A stretch of DNA of 64,000 bases from Owenia fusiformis (Eukaryota > Annelida > Polychaeta > Sabellida > Oweniidae): assembly GCA_903813345.2 (NCBI GenBank), contig CAIIXF020000007.1, forward strand, positions 7,259,730 through 7,323,729, given 5' to 3'. Below the pieces are notes generated by a model. That model worked only from the letters and a program-made list of their open reading frames with translations, was not told the DNA's origin and made no database searches. Each line of letters begins with the position of its first letter. Positions within the stretch are counted from its first letter, which is position 1. The position numbers and the translations under genes are program-made. Shown here in pieces: positions 37,033-49,770 of the stretch.

Positions 37033-40000
37033 CTGCAATGTTACAAAAATAGCAATCATTAGAGTGAACCAACAAAGCCAATTTCAACTTGAGCTGACAT
37101 TTAAGTCTTTAATACCTCTTGGTTCATAAAAACAAAAACACCACCACTAATGCGTTAATATGGAAAAGTTTCTATGGCCTATCATCTCCATTCATAAATA
37201 AAAAAAATTATGACAATAACTGAAATGTCATAAAAGCAATGATGAGGCTCTATTCAAACAATCATCAAATTTATTTTCAAGCTGATTAAAAGTATGAATG
37301 TCAAATCTGAGGCTTGCCTCGAACATGCTGGCTGTGGTAAAAAAAAAGTTCAATGACAATGCATCTATGAAGTTCAATGACTCGACATAAAAATAGTTGT
37401 GTTCGACGGCACGCATGCATGTCATGTGACACATCCTGACCAATCAGAGTGTACATCGTACATGAATAAGTCAGGGGATAACAACATATGCATGGCGAAC
37501 GTGAGCTCAATACCATCGACTAACCTTGGAATATCCGCGAATGCCCGATACAATGTTTTACTAACATATGGGATACCATGCTTCTTTGCCATGGCTTCCA
37601 CGTGAGGTTTAATCTTGATGTAGTTGTGCCTGGGCATCGTTGGGAATAGACTGAAAATAAATATTAGAAACAGGTTTTTAAAATTCTGTTGTGAAACAAA
37701 TTCTGAAAAAATAAACGTGTGAAAAAACAATCTTCAGCTCCAAAATGTCCATAGTTAGTCAAAACTGACAATTTCACCCCAAATAAGCACAAAATAATCA
37801 CAATAGATAGGCAAAAATGACAAAAAGTAAAAATATCATAACAAGAGAGAGGTTCATCATGTAAGAAAGACAACCTGGCCCTGTAAGTTCCATTTTAAGA
37901 ATATTTTCATGATAATTACTGTATCCCTCATGTGAGAGATGTATATTGTATATTTACAGTAGTAGTTAAAATATCAAGATTTTCATTCAGTGTTCATTTC
38001 ACAGAGCAATTGTATTATACACATAGGGGTTCCACCTTTTACATGATAGGGGCTTAAGAGTCCTTCTGCACGAGTAATCATTCTTGATGAATCAACAATA
38101 AACATTTTTTTATAGAATGCAAGTAGGCAAATATTTTTGCATGAACATAAGTCTACCAGTATCTCAAATGAATGACACTATTGTGCAACTGATATTGTAC
38201 ATTGGATGACACTATTCTGCAATTGATAGTAAGCTATTGTACACTGGATGACACTAATGTGCAATTGACAGTAAGCTATTGTACATTGGATGACACTAAT
38301 GTGCAATTGATAGTAAGCTATTGTACATTGGATGACAGTATTGTGCAATTGATAGTAAGCTATTGTACATTGGATGAAACTATTGTGCAATTGATAGTAA
38401 GCTATTGTAAATTGGATGACACTAATGTGCAATTGATAGTAAGCTATTGTACATTGGATGACACTATTGTGCAATTGATAGTAAGCTATTGTACATTGGA
38501 TGACACTATTTTGCAATTGATAGTACGCTATTGTACATTGGATGACACTATTTTGCAATTGATAGTACGCTATTGTAAATTGGATGACACTATTTTGCAA
38601 TTGATAGAAAGCTTTTGTACATTGGATGACACTATTGTGCAATTGATAGTAAGCTATTGTACATTGGATGACACTATTTTGCAATTGATAGTATGCTATT
38701 GTACATTGGATGACACTATTTTGCAATTGATAGTACGCTATTGTAAATTGGATGACACTATTACTTAAGCTATTGTACATTGGATGACACTATTTTGCAA
38801 TTGATAGTAAGCTAATGTACATTGGATGACACTATTGTGAAATTGATAGTAAGCTATTGTACATTGGATGACACTATTGTGCAATTGATAGTAAGCTATT
38901 GTACATTGGATGAAACTATTGTGCAATTGATAGTAAGCTATTGTACATTGGATGACACTATTGTGCAATTGATAGAACGCTATTGTACATTGGATGACAC
39001 TATTGTGCAATTGATAGTAAGCTATTGTACATTGGATGACACTATTTTGCAATTGATAGTACGCTATTGTACATTGGATGACACTATTTTGCAATTGATA
39101 GTACGCTATTGTACATTGGATGACACTATTTTGCAATTGATAGTAAGCTATTGTACATTGAATGACACTATTTTGCAATTGATAGTACGCTATTGTACAT
39201 TGGATGACACTATTTTGCAATTGATAGTACGCTATTGTAAATTGGATGACACTATTACTTAAGCTATTGTACATTGGATGACACTATTTTGCAATTGATA
39301 GTAAGCTATTGTACATTGGATGACACTATTGTGCAATTGATAGTAAGCTATTGTACATTGGATGACACTATTTTGCAATTGATAGTAAGCTATTGTACAT
39401 TGGATGACACTATTGTGAAATTGATAGTAAGCTATTGTACACTGGATGACACTATTGTGCAATTGATAGTAAGCTATTGTACATTGGATGACACTATTGT
39501 GCAATTGATAGTAAGCTATTGCACATTGGATGACACTATTGTGCAATTGATAGTAAGCTATTGTACATTGGATGACACTATTGTGCAATTGATAGAACGC
39601 TATTGTACATTGGATGACACTATTGTGCAATTGATAGTAAGCTATTGTAAATTGGATGACACTATTACTTAAGCTATTGTACATTGGATGACACTATTTT
39701 GCAATTGATAGTAAGCTATTGTACATTGGATGACACTATTGTGCAATTGATAGTAAGCTATTGTACATTGGATGACACTATTTTGCAATTGATAGTAAGC
39801 TATTGTACATTGGATGACACTATTGTGAAATTGATAGTAAGCTATTGTACACTGGATGACACTATTGTGCAATTGATAGTAAGCTATTGTACATTGGATG
39901 ACACTATTGTGCAATTGATAGTAAGCTATTGCACATTGGATGACACTATTGTGCAATTGATAGTAAGCTATTGTACATTGGATGACACTATTGTGCAATT

Positions 40001-43000
40001 TATAGTAAGCTATTGTACACTGGATGACACTATTGTGCAATTGATAGTAAGCTATTGTACATTGGATGACACTATTGTGCAATTGATAGTAAGCTATTGT
40101 ACATTGGATGACACTATTGTGCAATTGATAGTAAGCTATTGTACATTGGATGACACTATTTTGCAATTGATAGTACGCTATTGTACATTGGATGACACTA
40201 TTGTGCAATTGATAGTAAGCTATTGTACATTGGATGACACTATTGTGCAATTGATAGTACGCTATTGTACATTGGATGACACTATTGTGTAACTGATAGT
40301 AAGTTATTGTACATTGGATGACACTAATGTGCAATTGATAGTAAGCTATTGTACATTGGATGACACTATTGTGCAATTGATAGTAAGCTATTATACATTG
40401 GATGACACTATTGTGCAATTGATAGTAAGCTATTGTATACTGGATGACACTTTTGAACTTTGGATCACACATTATTGTACATAGGGGCATTGTAGAAATA
40501 TATAAGAAATGAACATTAGCAGTTTATATTATTTTCTATCATTAACTTGATTTCTGACCAGTATATATAGTTTAGAACTATAAATAGAGTACCTTCCTGA
40601 GTATCTTCGAGGTCATGAGAGCTTTCAGGTATTTTTTCTAAAGCATAATTGTTTTACCATGACCATTAGTAGAGTAACAGATTTATACTCGAAATAGACT
40701 GAACTAAGGCCAAGGGACCAGGCCAAAATTTCAATATTGTTTCTCAAACATAATTAAGTACATGTCAGATTGATCGCCATTCTCTCCCAAAATGTAATTG
40801 AATATTCATTGATTTTAAAAAGTATTAAAAGTTGCTCCCTTTTGAAAATCAATGTTCCGAAACAAAATGAAATGGATTTTACCACATACCCCTAATAAAA
40901 CAAAACATCATATTTATGGATGTACATCAATTTATTGACCCGCTCCCTTAGAGTTACTAATTATAGTAACATAATCTCCCAAACATATTGCACATTATCA
41001 ATGTAAAAATCGCAGTGATATATTAAAAAGTCATTAATTAAAAAAACATGAATGGCTTGAAAAGCAATTGCCGACTGAAAAAGTTCTCTTTTTAACAGAT
41101 CAGTAACCAAATGAGACTGATAACATTATACAATTAGGCATATTAATAATCAATATTCTTTTATATACAAGGTTTGTAAATCAAACATTCAAGCAAGATA
41201 ATTTCTCATCTTCAAAGAAAGTTAATGCAAGTTTATATTAAGTTTTAATTATAGCATCATTGATGATGAAATGAGCCAGAATGCTTGAAGTTTTATGAAT
41301 TTACCATTTAGGTTGATTTATGAATCAATTTATGCTCTTAAATTATTATTTCAATTGAGTAAAACTGTTTGTGTTGTGTTGTGGATTAGCTCTGTAGCAA
41401 ACTTTACTATCTCGGATACTCAAAATGAGACTTCTAGGCAAAATATGGGCTTCAATCTTCTTTTAATGGCTACATATTTTTCAAAAAATGAGCTAACTTT
41501 TGAAAAAGGGACCAAAAATGTTGACTCGAATTTTCAAAAAGAAAATGTTAGCACCCCCCTGTCATTTTTCATGTTTACCCCTGTTTTGTAATTTTCAACT
41601 TTGGATGTTTTCAGAGAATAGGATTCAAAATTATATTTTTAATATATTTTCTAGAGATATTTTCTGGGTGGTTTTAAGTATGTTAATTGAACATAAAATG
41701 TAATTAGAAAAAAAATTCAAAACTGAAAATATATTATGTATTATGTATTATGTATATATTATGTGAAAAACTAAAAACATATATAAAAAAAATATCAGAG
41801 CTTACTTAAATCAAACAATTCAAAATTTACTTATTTGATAAAGCAATGAGAGAGATCTATGTAAAAGCTAGATTTTATCTACAGATGTTGAGATATCATC
41901 CCTTTGGGACAAGTAATCAATGGAGATGTAAAGGGCAAAGTAATTAGAGTAAAATATTGAAAATACTACACAAAAACTGTCAGATATTATCCTATTGATG
42001 GTATAGGTTTTTTGTTTGGAACCATTTGTGTTTTGTACAATACATTTAATCAATGTTGAGTTGATGATGCTTCAAATGTACGTAATAAACTACCTTGTAT
42101 ATTGACGATGGTTTTCATCAAAATCGCTATCACCAAGGAGGAGAAAATAAATAAAAATAAAACAATCTGATTGATTAGCTAGTACCAAAAAACATCTTAA
42201 ATCAATTTTACTATGATAATCAGCCGTTTTTGGTCCATTAACCAATATTCATCCACCATTGAGATTTTAAGAACAACTGATATGGGTACAATGAAGTTGT
42301 TGATTGGAAAAATTGATATACCACCTAAACTTGTTTTCTATAATTTGAACAAAGGCCATCTTTTCTAATAAACTGTATAAAATGGTAAATATACCCATTT
42401 CTTTAATCAAAATATAGATACCAGAGACACCTTTAAATCAATAAATAAAGCAAAAACTTTTTTTGAAACTGAGATGATAAAGAGATTTTATGCATGGAAA
42501 CAGTTCACTTTTAACAGGTGACTTTAATTAATAATCATAGAAAATAACAAAAGCACATGTTATATCTTTCTTAGAGCAATGGATAAAGTTGATGTTCTGT
42601 TTGGGGGTAAGGATTGGTGATAAGAGGGATATGTTAAGACACTGTTTCTTTTTAAGTTAAATCAGTGGGGAATTATTTCCTTGCTACCTGTTGTACCATT
42701 TCTTTTATATCTGTGTTTTTGGCCTTCAGGCTTACACCACTTCCTTGCCGATTTTGTACATGAAAGTAATCTTTTGGCCCCAACCTGTGCTTAATGAATA
42801 CAGTCAACTGTTTGGCCCATCCTGAATATGAAGTATTTTTAGGCCTACCCTTTAAGAATGCAGATTTGTTTTAAGCCCATTTTGTACCTTCTTTGTTCAT
42901 GTACATGAGAAATGTATTGTAAACTACTTGTCTGGCTTACAATGTACAAAGTAGTCAATCATTTGGCACACTCTATACACGATAAAATACAGTCAACTTT

Positions 43001-46000
43001 TTTTGCCCAATCTGTATACGAGAAAATTAATTTCACTTACTGGTGTTCGATCTGAAAGTTGAGATGTCCCGTGAACCAATCATTGAACAAACTTGGATGA
43101 ACATTACACGTTGACTTCAACTGTGATGTGAACCAATCAGCTTGTTGATCCTTCTCAATCTCCATGGAGATGTGAGACATCTGTGTGACCCAGACAAACC
43201 AATGAGATTCTAGAGATCTGAAACATAGCATCGATATTTGTAGAAAGGATTTACAGAGTGGATTACTTATTTTAAATAAAAAGCTACTGGTAACTAATTA
43301 GAGTTACCTTGATTGCGATTAAAAGGGAGTGTGTTATCTAATGGCCGATTATCCTTGAAGGACTTTTCACACAACCGTGTACTCACCGTACTAACATGTA
43401 GAACCAGAAAGCCCCCCATCCTCCTAACAGGGGACCATAACACACAAACCAACGAACGAAGAAAGAAACAGTCGCAAACAAATCCTGGAATATAAAATTT
43501 AAGATTTTAAGACTCATTTTCAAATCATTTTGTTATTTTGTAAAATAAACATAAAAATAAAATTTAAAGCACACCTGAATAAGATTTATTCACTGGCACA
43601 GCCAAATGACAAAGCGACATATTGATTCCATGTAACATTGAATATACTGTACATGTATTTGTCCGGAGGTCCAGTAAGTCTGTTAAATTGGTGCCTATAT
43701 CAAATCATTGGGTAAAGGTTAATAAATATAATTGAAAATCAAAAAATGGTCTACTTACTCCCCAAAGTTTTCTCTTGATGACAAAGTAGATGTTTTCAAA
43801 ATGGAAGTAGGTGGGAAGAAGTAAGGGAGGTCCAACTGAAAATATAAATATAAAATAATGTTCTGTTGAAATCTACAAAGTGGGGTTTATAATGGACCTG
43901 GACCAGGTATCCGGCCGTAACGTCTTCAGGAAAATAAGATGAAAACAGGCTCATAATTTAATTATGAGCAATGGATCTGTTGGATTTTGTTACATACAAT
44001 AAGGTGAAACTAAAATAAAATAATAAAAACTTGAGCATGCTTTTTCCATTTAAAGGACATTTACGATTGCAATATCATTTTTGGGATTTGACTTACAAAC
44101 AAAATAGTATATATGCTGAAACTGGTATGGTAGAAATCCTTCTCTCTTTTTCTCTCCCCAAACTCTCGCAAGTCTCTTTCCAAGGATGAAGACATATGGC
44201 AGAGAGATATCGGGATCCATGAGGGCAACGTTGGGCTTTGCGTGATGCTGGTAGTGCCTATGGTTCCACCAATTAGAGGATGCACCCTGGAATCATGACA
44301 AGGAACAGTCTACTATTTTCATGACAGAATCACAAACTAACTTTAAAATATTGTAATAAATAATTTAATACATTTAACCTAATAATATCCAACTTACAAA
44401 TAGTATTTGATTGTGGTAACGAAATTATACAGCTATTCACATTGGATAAATTTGGTCATTTAAAACCATATAAATAAATCAAGGGTATATAATGCGTGGT
44501 AATACCCTTGGACCAATAATGAAGGAGCCATACATACCTTGAGAGTACCAATGACAAAGTGGTGCATCAAATGGTTGAGTTTACTGTTAGGAAACACACT
44601 GAGATGACCGTAGTCATGCTGGGACCAGCCAGATTGGGCCTACAATAAAAAAAACATGAAAAGTTAGTTTAAAGGTGAGGCCGATTGTCCAAGTTTCTTA
44701 GTATGTAAAGTCTTGCTTCAAGCTTTTGTAGCCCCCCCCCCTCCCTTGTCTATACAACCCTCCTTCACATGAAATTTTACAGCAGATTAAAGTAAATTTA
44801 AAGTAGATTCAAACTTGCGGGAATGTATTGGTACTTGTACTTGGTAGCACTTGTAGACTTCACAAGAAAACACCAGTCAATAGAGTTGATAATTGACATA
44901 AGATGGATAAACCCAAACAAATATTACTCTTGATTGATAACTAATAATAATGACCACAATGTCAATGTCAAATAATGGCATAAATTACTTTATTTCAAAT
45001 CGAATCATTCTGAAGTCAACACATTGCAATGACTTAATGCATGTAAAATTCCACCTTCTTCTTTACTTGAAGGTCAACCCGACATTATTCTGCACTGACT
45101 CACAAGTCATAACTATTTATCAACCCTTCAAATAATTCAATTATTTACTCAACAAATACTCATTCATGTTATCTTTGGTAAATAGTAGGTTCATAAACTG
45201 TGCCTAGTATGGGTATATCTATCTAGATTCCTTATCAATAGAACCACATAATACTTGGTATTAGACAAGAAAATGATGATACATTCATGTATGGGTCTAG
45301 TCCCAGGAAAACACAGCCACTAGGATATAGGAGCATTGCTTAATTTGAGAGTTCCTTCATTTGAGAATTACTTTATTTGAGGGTTGCCTCATTTCAAATT
45401 TGCTTTATTTGAAGGTTGCCTCATTTCAAATTTTCTTTATTTGAGGTTTGTCTCATTTCAAATTTGCTTTATTTGAGAGTTGCCTCATTTCAAACTTGCT
45501 TTATTTGAGGGTTGTCTCATTTCAAATTTGCTTTATTTGAGAGTTGCCTCATTTAAGCAATGACTTGCAATTAAAATTGACAGGAAAATTAATCCTACCT
45601 GAGCAGTAGCAAGAATGGCAGCAGCCAGTAACCAAGGTCCCCATCCAATACCATAGTATTTGAGGAGCAAATATCCGATAACTTCTAAGGCAATGATGTG
45701 ACCAATGTGGGCCAGGTAGAATGGAGTTTTCACTTTGAACAAGTCCATTTCTTCAGCTTTCTCACGCAGCTTGCGGAAGTCTCTTTTGATTTGTACCTAT
45801 AATATTAATAATAAAAAAATTATACTTTATTAAATTAATTTTACTTGTAGCGCTATTGCATATGTTCAGTGGTAGATTATTTTTCATTTTTATATTTTCA
45901 AGGGCCAACTCCATTTAAAAATGGCACCATTTGGTGGGCTCAGATGGTGATTCCTTGTTTTGCTATTTTGCCGTCATAAAAGATTTCTCAAAAATGAGGC

Positions 46001-48870
46001 AAAAGAATGAGCCGGGATCAAAAGAGCCCCATTAATTGGATCAATAAATTAGTTCTGATAATAGGCAGTTTTTAATTTGCCTCAGCATTGATAATGATCA
46101 GACTAATGGACAGATAAACAAATGAACAATGGACAGGGGGTGATTCATAAACTCACCAAATGAATCGAAAATATACATAAAATTGGATGCAAATTGTCTA
46201 GATCCAACCCCTAGAATTTCGCATCCATATCATTTTTAAACACAGTGGCCCAATATGAATCTGAGTTGTGAAACTGAATGTTTGAAACATGACATCTCAA
46301 AATAATGTCCATATGGCCTATGGTAATGTAATAACAGCACTACATGATTTGGAGGCTTATGGAGGCTCATACAAGAGTCAGAAGCATTTTATTACTTTAA
46401 TATTTCATACAGTCTAATGCACAACCCCAAAAATATGCTTAAATTAAAAATGAATGAATGAAGGCATTGAAAGGTTGCCTCGAGTCAAGACCCTGGACCC
46501 CCCCCCCCCCTTACTTCAACAACAGGGAGGATCTTGAAGCAAGATTTGAAGCATTTCCTGAGACTATGCATTAAAGTGCTATGATAACTAAGCAATTCAA
46601 ACTTAACACCAACCTGTTTGTCATTGCACAGGGTTCCAACCTTTATAGGCTTCATGTATTTAGACACCATGTCTTTGTGGTCATGGAAAGCAGTCCAAGC
46701 ATCCTAGAACAGAAATATTAAATTAAAAACACACGAAATGATACATCTAATATTACTGATCTCCCCAGTTTTGAAGTGAGTACAGTAAAACCTGTCTAAT
46801 ACAAACGCCAAAAGTATTTGGATTAGCAGGTGTTCACATTTTAAGGTTTTATAAACCTGAAAGTCAATGAGAACACATGGATCAGAGAAAAGGCTTTGAC
46901 ATTGTGAGGTGTTCGGATCTGAGAGGTGTTCGGAGATACAAGTTTCTCTGTAGGCGTAGCCACCACCTGAGATCTTGTCTATTGTTGGATTTATAAAAAT
47001 GAGAAGTTAAAAAGTTCCTAGGAAAAATTGGAACATAAGCACTGTATTATATACTACTGATAACGTAAATAAATCTTATATGTTTTGGCAACTTCATCTA
47101 TTTCAAATCAAATGTAATACATAGTCCCATGTGGCATTTATTGATATCAACTCACAATCGAATATTTTTTCCAGTGATTTATTCATGAAGCTGAGAGTTT
47201 AGTGCAAAATATAGATGGCATTACTGTAAATTCATCCCATTAAAACATTTACATATTATAAAGATGAAGTCTCATCATCCTCTCTCAAATACAAGATTGA
47301 AGAATACTCAGCTTAAAATTCTCTCACCTAAGTTACCATATAATCAAGAAGAAAATCTTTTGTTTTCTGGGATTTACATAAGCATCTGGGGATATCTAAA
47401 ATTATAGGTTTGCTGTGGCTAAAGCCTCTTATAACTGGCTTAACTTGAGAAAGGATAAGAATTTGGTCACTAAAGGGTTTATTTAACTTGTATTTAAGAA
47501 TCTAGAATACAGTAGTCAGAATGGATTAGATATACACCATGTTATAAAACGAATGTAACCATGTTATGCCACTTCATTAATATGCCGCAGCATCATGTTA
47601 ATATTATGTTATTTTTATGTTTTAGTTTAGTTTGCACTAGTTTTTTAGTACATGTATCTACTAAAGGGTAGTCATCACTAGCTAGGCATAATGTGCAAAT
47701 CTAATCATGATGGAAAATGAGTCTTCCTGCAAATAATTCAAAACAATTCAAAACTCAGAATCAGAAAAATATAGATGATCATTTCCTAATTTCATAAAAA
47801 TATGGCAACGGTTACCATAGCAACCCATGATCATGTATTCTATGATAATACATTGTTGTTAAGGTAGTTCTTGTAGCACACAACAAACATCAGATATCAC
47901 AGAGTTGCAAGTCTATTTGAATTATAAATAATATTATGTCTATATGAACCATAAGACCGGTTTCCAGTTGTAAACATGACTTTTTGCATGTAATTCATCC
48001 ATTAACTAGCATTTCGTCATAACCTCATAAAAGCAATTATAACCACACTCAGTTGACTTCTTTCAGGAGAAGCACAGCACAGTTTCAACTGTCGTATAAG
48101 AACCCGAGGTACCACCAGGGAGCTGTCAGATACAGAGTGTGCAAAATTCAAAGCCCAATGCGGGAACTGAACTCAGAACCTTCCGGCTCAAAGTCCGATA
48201 CTGTACTGCTGAACCATAAAGACTTCAGCAACTAGTAAATTGCTATCCAGGGTCTTTTAGAGTGTAAAGTAACTATGGCAACTGAGATATAAGACATTCG
48301 AGAATCAAAATTACAATAATGAACAAACCTTGATTGAATTCCACACCTGTACTTTACCTTACATAGGTCTAATACATATCAGACTTAAGACAAATCTTGT
48401 CAAGTCAAACCTCTCTGGACTTAGATACTTCCTATTTTATCTGTTTTGTTGTAGTTATAGGGGAGCGATAGCCAGAGGGAATCTCCATGACTCCTGGCAC
48501 CAGATAAGGGATCGCCACCAGGGGCTTGATGAAAGAATTCTCAAGCGAGCTTTGAATATTAGTATATTACTACTTTCAGCCTTCATTCCGAGGCTCTATA
48601 GGGGAAGGAGTAAGGTTAGAAGAAGGATAGATTACTTTAAATTTGAGTGTATTCAATATCTACAGAATTAGTACTCACAGTAGCATCTTGTCCAGCAAAA
48701 TGTGAGATCAACCTTGCTCCACCAGGGTGCTTTTTACTGAAGTGTGTAATGTCATAAATATCATCATTTACAACGATCCATTTGTCATCCATGTGAGTAT
48801 GTTCACCAACCTCATCCCAGGTATATGTGGGATAGTCTTTATGTCCATTTTTATAACCACCTTTCCCCAT
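36978..48870 (-). CDS. FADS: Front-end fatty acid desaturase (cytochrome b5 fusion), complete
   Basis: ER membrane desaturase of polyunsaturated fatty acid synthesis: inserts a double bond between an existing one and the carboxyl end, using electrons from its fused cytochrome b5. Ten exons, in transcript order: 48870-48679, 46703-46614, 45796-45599, 44639-44538, 44286-44097, 43835-43759, 43484-43387, 43217-43041, 37650-37525, 37032-36978. They total 1305 nt, so 434 residues, against 444 for human FADS2. Cytochrome b5 heme ligands are His48 (HPGG, 48-51) and His71. Histidine boxes are HDYGH (168-172), HYQHH (205-209) and QIEHH (371-375); the Gln of box 3 marks front-end desaturases. Hydrophobic segments lie near 120-160 and 280-320. 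The C-terminus [12 protein letters not shown] aligns with vertebrate GKLWLDAYLHK. The sequence alone does not tell delta-5 from delta-6 or delta-8 activity. Confidence 0.97.
37525..37650 (-). CDS. FADS: Desaturase exon 9
   Basis: Completes QIEHH, then [20 protein letters not shown] and [21 protein letters not shown]; acceptor TTATTTTCAG, donor CCAAG|GTTAGT. Confidence 0.95.
38171..40455. repeat. 42-bp satellite array in desaturase intron 8
   Basis: About 54 tandem units; a unit reads TATTGTACATTGGATGACAC, TATTGTGCAATTGATAGTAA, GC. Because 42 is divisible by 3, all unit copies stay open on both strands and create long low-complexity frames ([14 protein letters not shown] on plus, [14 protein letters not shown] on minus) that are not genes. 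Three units at 38761, 39255 and 39665 lack the same 10 bp and mark higher-order blocks of 494 and 410 bp. Seven successive units after 39265 are repeated identically after 39675. Confidence 0.97.
43041..43217 (-). CDS. FADS: Desaturase exon 8: up to histidine box 3
   Basis: [20 protein letters not shown] ... [16 protein letters not shown]; donor ACACCA|GTAAGT splits the last His codon of QIEHH. The following intron contains the 42-bp satellite. Confidence 0.96.
43387..43484 (-). CDS. FADS: Desaturase exon 7
   Basis: [20 protein letters not shown] then [12 protein letters not shown], a membrane segment; acceptor TATATTCCAG, donor TACG|GTGAGT. Confidence 0.94.
43759..43835 (-). CDS. FADS: Desaturase exon 6
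   Basis: [25 protein letters not shown]; acceptor TATATTTTCAG, donor GGGGA|GTAAGT. GPPLL(L/I)P is conserved in FADS proteins. Confidence 0.94.
44097..44286 (-). CDS. FADS: Desaturase exon 5: histidine box 2
   Basis: Begins [19 protein letters not shown] and ends [13 protein letters not shown]; acceptor CATGATTCCAG, donor GTTT|GTAAGT leaving one base. The longest open frame here is in another register and is a shadow. Confidence 0.95.
44538..44639 (-). CDS. FADS: Desaturase exon 4: histidine box 1
   Basis: 34 codons containing [15 protein letters not shown]; acceptor TTTTATTGTAG, donor CAAG|GTATGT. Confidence 0.96.
45341..45556. repeat. ~32-bp minisatellite in desaturase intron
   Basis: Six to seven units alternating TTTATTTGAGGGTTGCCTC and ATTTCAAATTTGC. 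It lies on the intron side of the exon 3 donor. Confidence 0.85.
45599..45796 (-). CDS. FADS: Desaturase exon 3: first membrane region
   Basis: 66 codons, [20 protein letters not shown] then a hydrophobic hairpin ([30 protein letters not shown]). A 32-bp minisatellite begins about 45 bp past its donor. Confidence 0.95.
46614..46703 (-). CDS. FADS: Desaturase exon 2
   Basis: 30 codons [20 protein letters not shown] through CNDKQ, phase 0 at both ends; AFH supplies the second heme His. Confidence 0.95.
46783..46950. mobile_element. pogo-like MITE, copy 3 (desaturase intron 1)
   Basis: Starts CAGTAAAACCTGT after TA and ends ACAAGTTTCTCTG before TA. About 80 bp from desaturase exon 2. Confidence 0.6.
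47811..47824. promoter_or_regulatory. Perfect RFX X-box palindrome
   Basis: GTTACCATAGCAAC in the first intron of the desaturase gene, about 1 kb from its start codon. A one-mismatch relative, GTAACTATGGCAAC, follows at 48269-48282. Confidence 0.5.
48056..48225 (-). repeat. tRNA-derived SINE
   Basis: On the minus strand, TGGTTCAGCAGTACAGTATC (A-box-like) is followed by GAGCCGGAAGGTTCTGAGTT CAGTTCCCGC (B-box-like), then a unique body. This is the layout of a Pol III SINE head. Confidence 0.5.
48269..48282. promoter_or_regulatory. Near-perfect RFX X-box
   Basis: GTAACTATGGCAAC, one mismatch to the consensus, in the first desaturase intron. Confidence 0.3.
48679..48870 (-). CDS. FADS: Desaturase exon 1: cytochrome b5 domain
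   Basis: 64 codons from ATG 48870 ([20 protein letters not shown]) to DAT, donor ACT|GTGAGT. Carries the heme-binding HPGG. Confidence 0.95.
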
Positions 48871-49770
48871 TTTAAATGAAAACCGTGCAATTCCAAGCGG
48901 CTTCCTTGAGTAACAGTTAATCTCTCATTTAGTTTGCTTTGGAAACTATAGGAGAAGTAGGTCAAAGTTCACCTGCTTATGAAAACCTTTCATCGGCGAC
49001 GGGAATAACCAATTTAAATATACGCTATTTTATCATTTCTAATTGACTAATTGGAACAAAATGATGCACAACAAAGTAAAATTTAAATTATTTTTAAATC
49101 ATTCAAAATATAAATGTGATTGATAAATCAATTAATCGGTTATTGGTCGATTAAAAACACTGGGAATATTTGTGTGAGCGGTCCCCAATTTTCAGAATGA
49201 TCAGCTCCCCAAGTCTATTCAGGGGGAGTGAATAGAACAGCCAATTCCAGAATCCGGCTGCACGTTTTGTCAATCTAAGGAAATCTACATCATTTGATCA
49301 AGCTGAAATCATTTAATCGTCTAAGACCAATAAAAGACACAAGTAAGTAAAAGTCCACCTCATATACTTTTAATCATGTAAGAGAATTTTGGCCATACCA
49401 GATTGAAAAAGTTCGAAATGAAAGTTCTTTTGTTGAATGATGAATCTTGAGGAAATGGATATGAGATATGACAGTACAATGGTTGAATACTTGAAATATA
49501 AACATTGCACAGTGGTTTAATTCTCTAACTGTTGCACTTTTAATTGTTTTTCTCTTGATGTGATTAAAATATTTATATGATATCAAATAGATAAGTGTAA
49601 ATAGATCTTTTGTGTGCCAAACAAACAACAATGTCCAGATTAGAAAATCTGCAAGTACAAAATGAAATCATTTGATTTTATCAGCAATTCCATGTCTGTC
49701 GTCTGATCTTTTACTTTAAAACATTGATGATTACTTTCGCCTTCATCAAATGATTCTCTCATTTTAGATA
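48871..49770. promoter_or_regulatory. Bidirectional intergenic interval between FADS and UBE2E
   Basis: The two start codons face away from each other across 900 bp. On the minus strand, ATATTTAAATTGG near 49005-49025 is a TATA/CCAAT-like pair about 140 bp before the desaturase ATG. On the plus strand, CTCTCATTTTAG|ATAATGG at 49756-49773 could be an acceptor, so the UBE2E promoter may lie at an upstream non-coding exon. Confidence 0.4.

Noticed and set aside
38171-40455. CRISPR-like array
   Set aside because: Units are contiguous without unique spacers, and the surroundings are animal genes with introns.
38178-40490. Long open frames on both strands encoding 14-residue repeats
   Set aside because: They are a by-product of the 42-bp satellite: present on both strands, ended only by the 32-bp short units, inside an intron, with no domain or start context.
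48330-48671. 113-codon plus-strand frame in desaturase intron 1
   Set aside because: Ends beside exon 1 of the minus-strand gene, no homology, overlaps repeat-like sequence.
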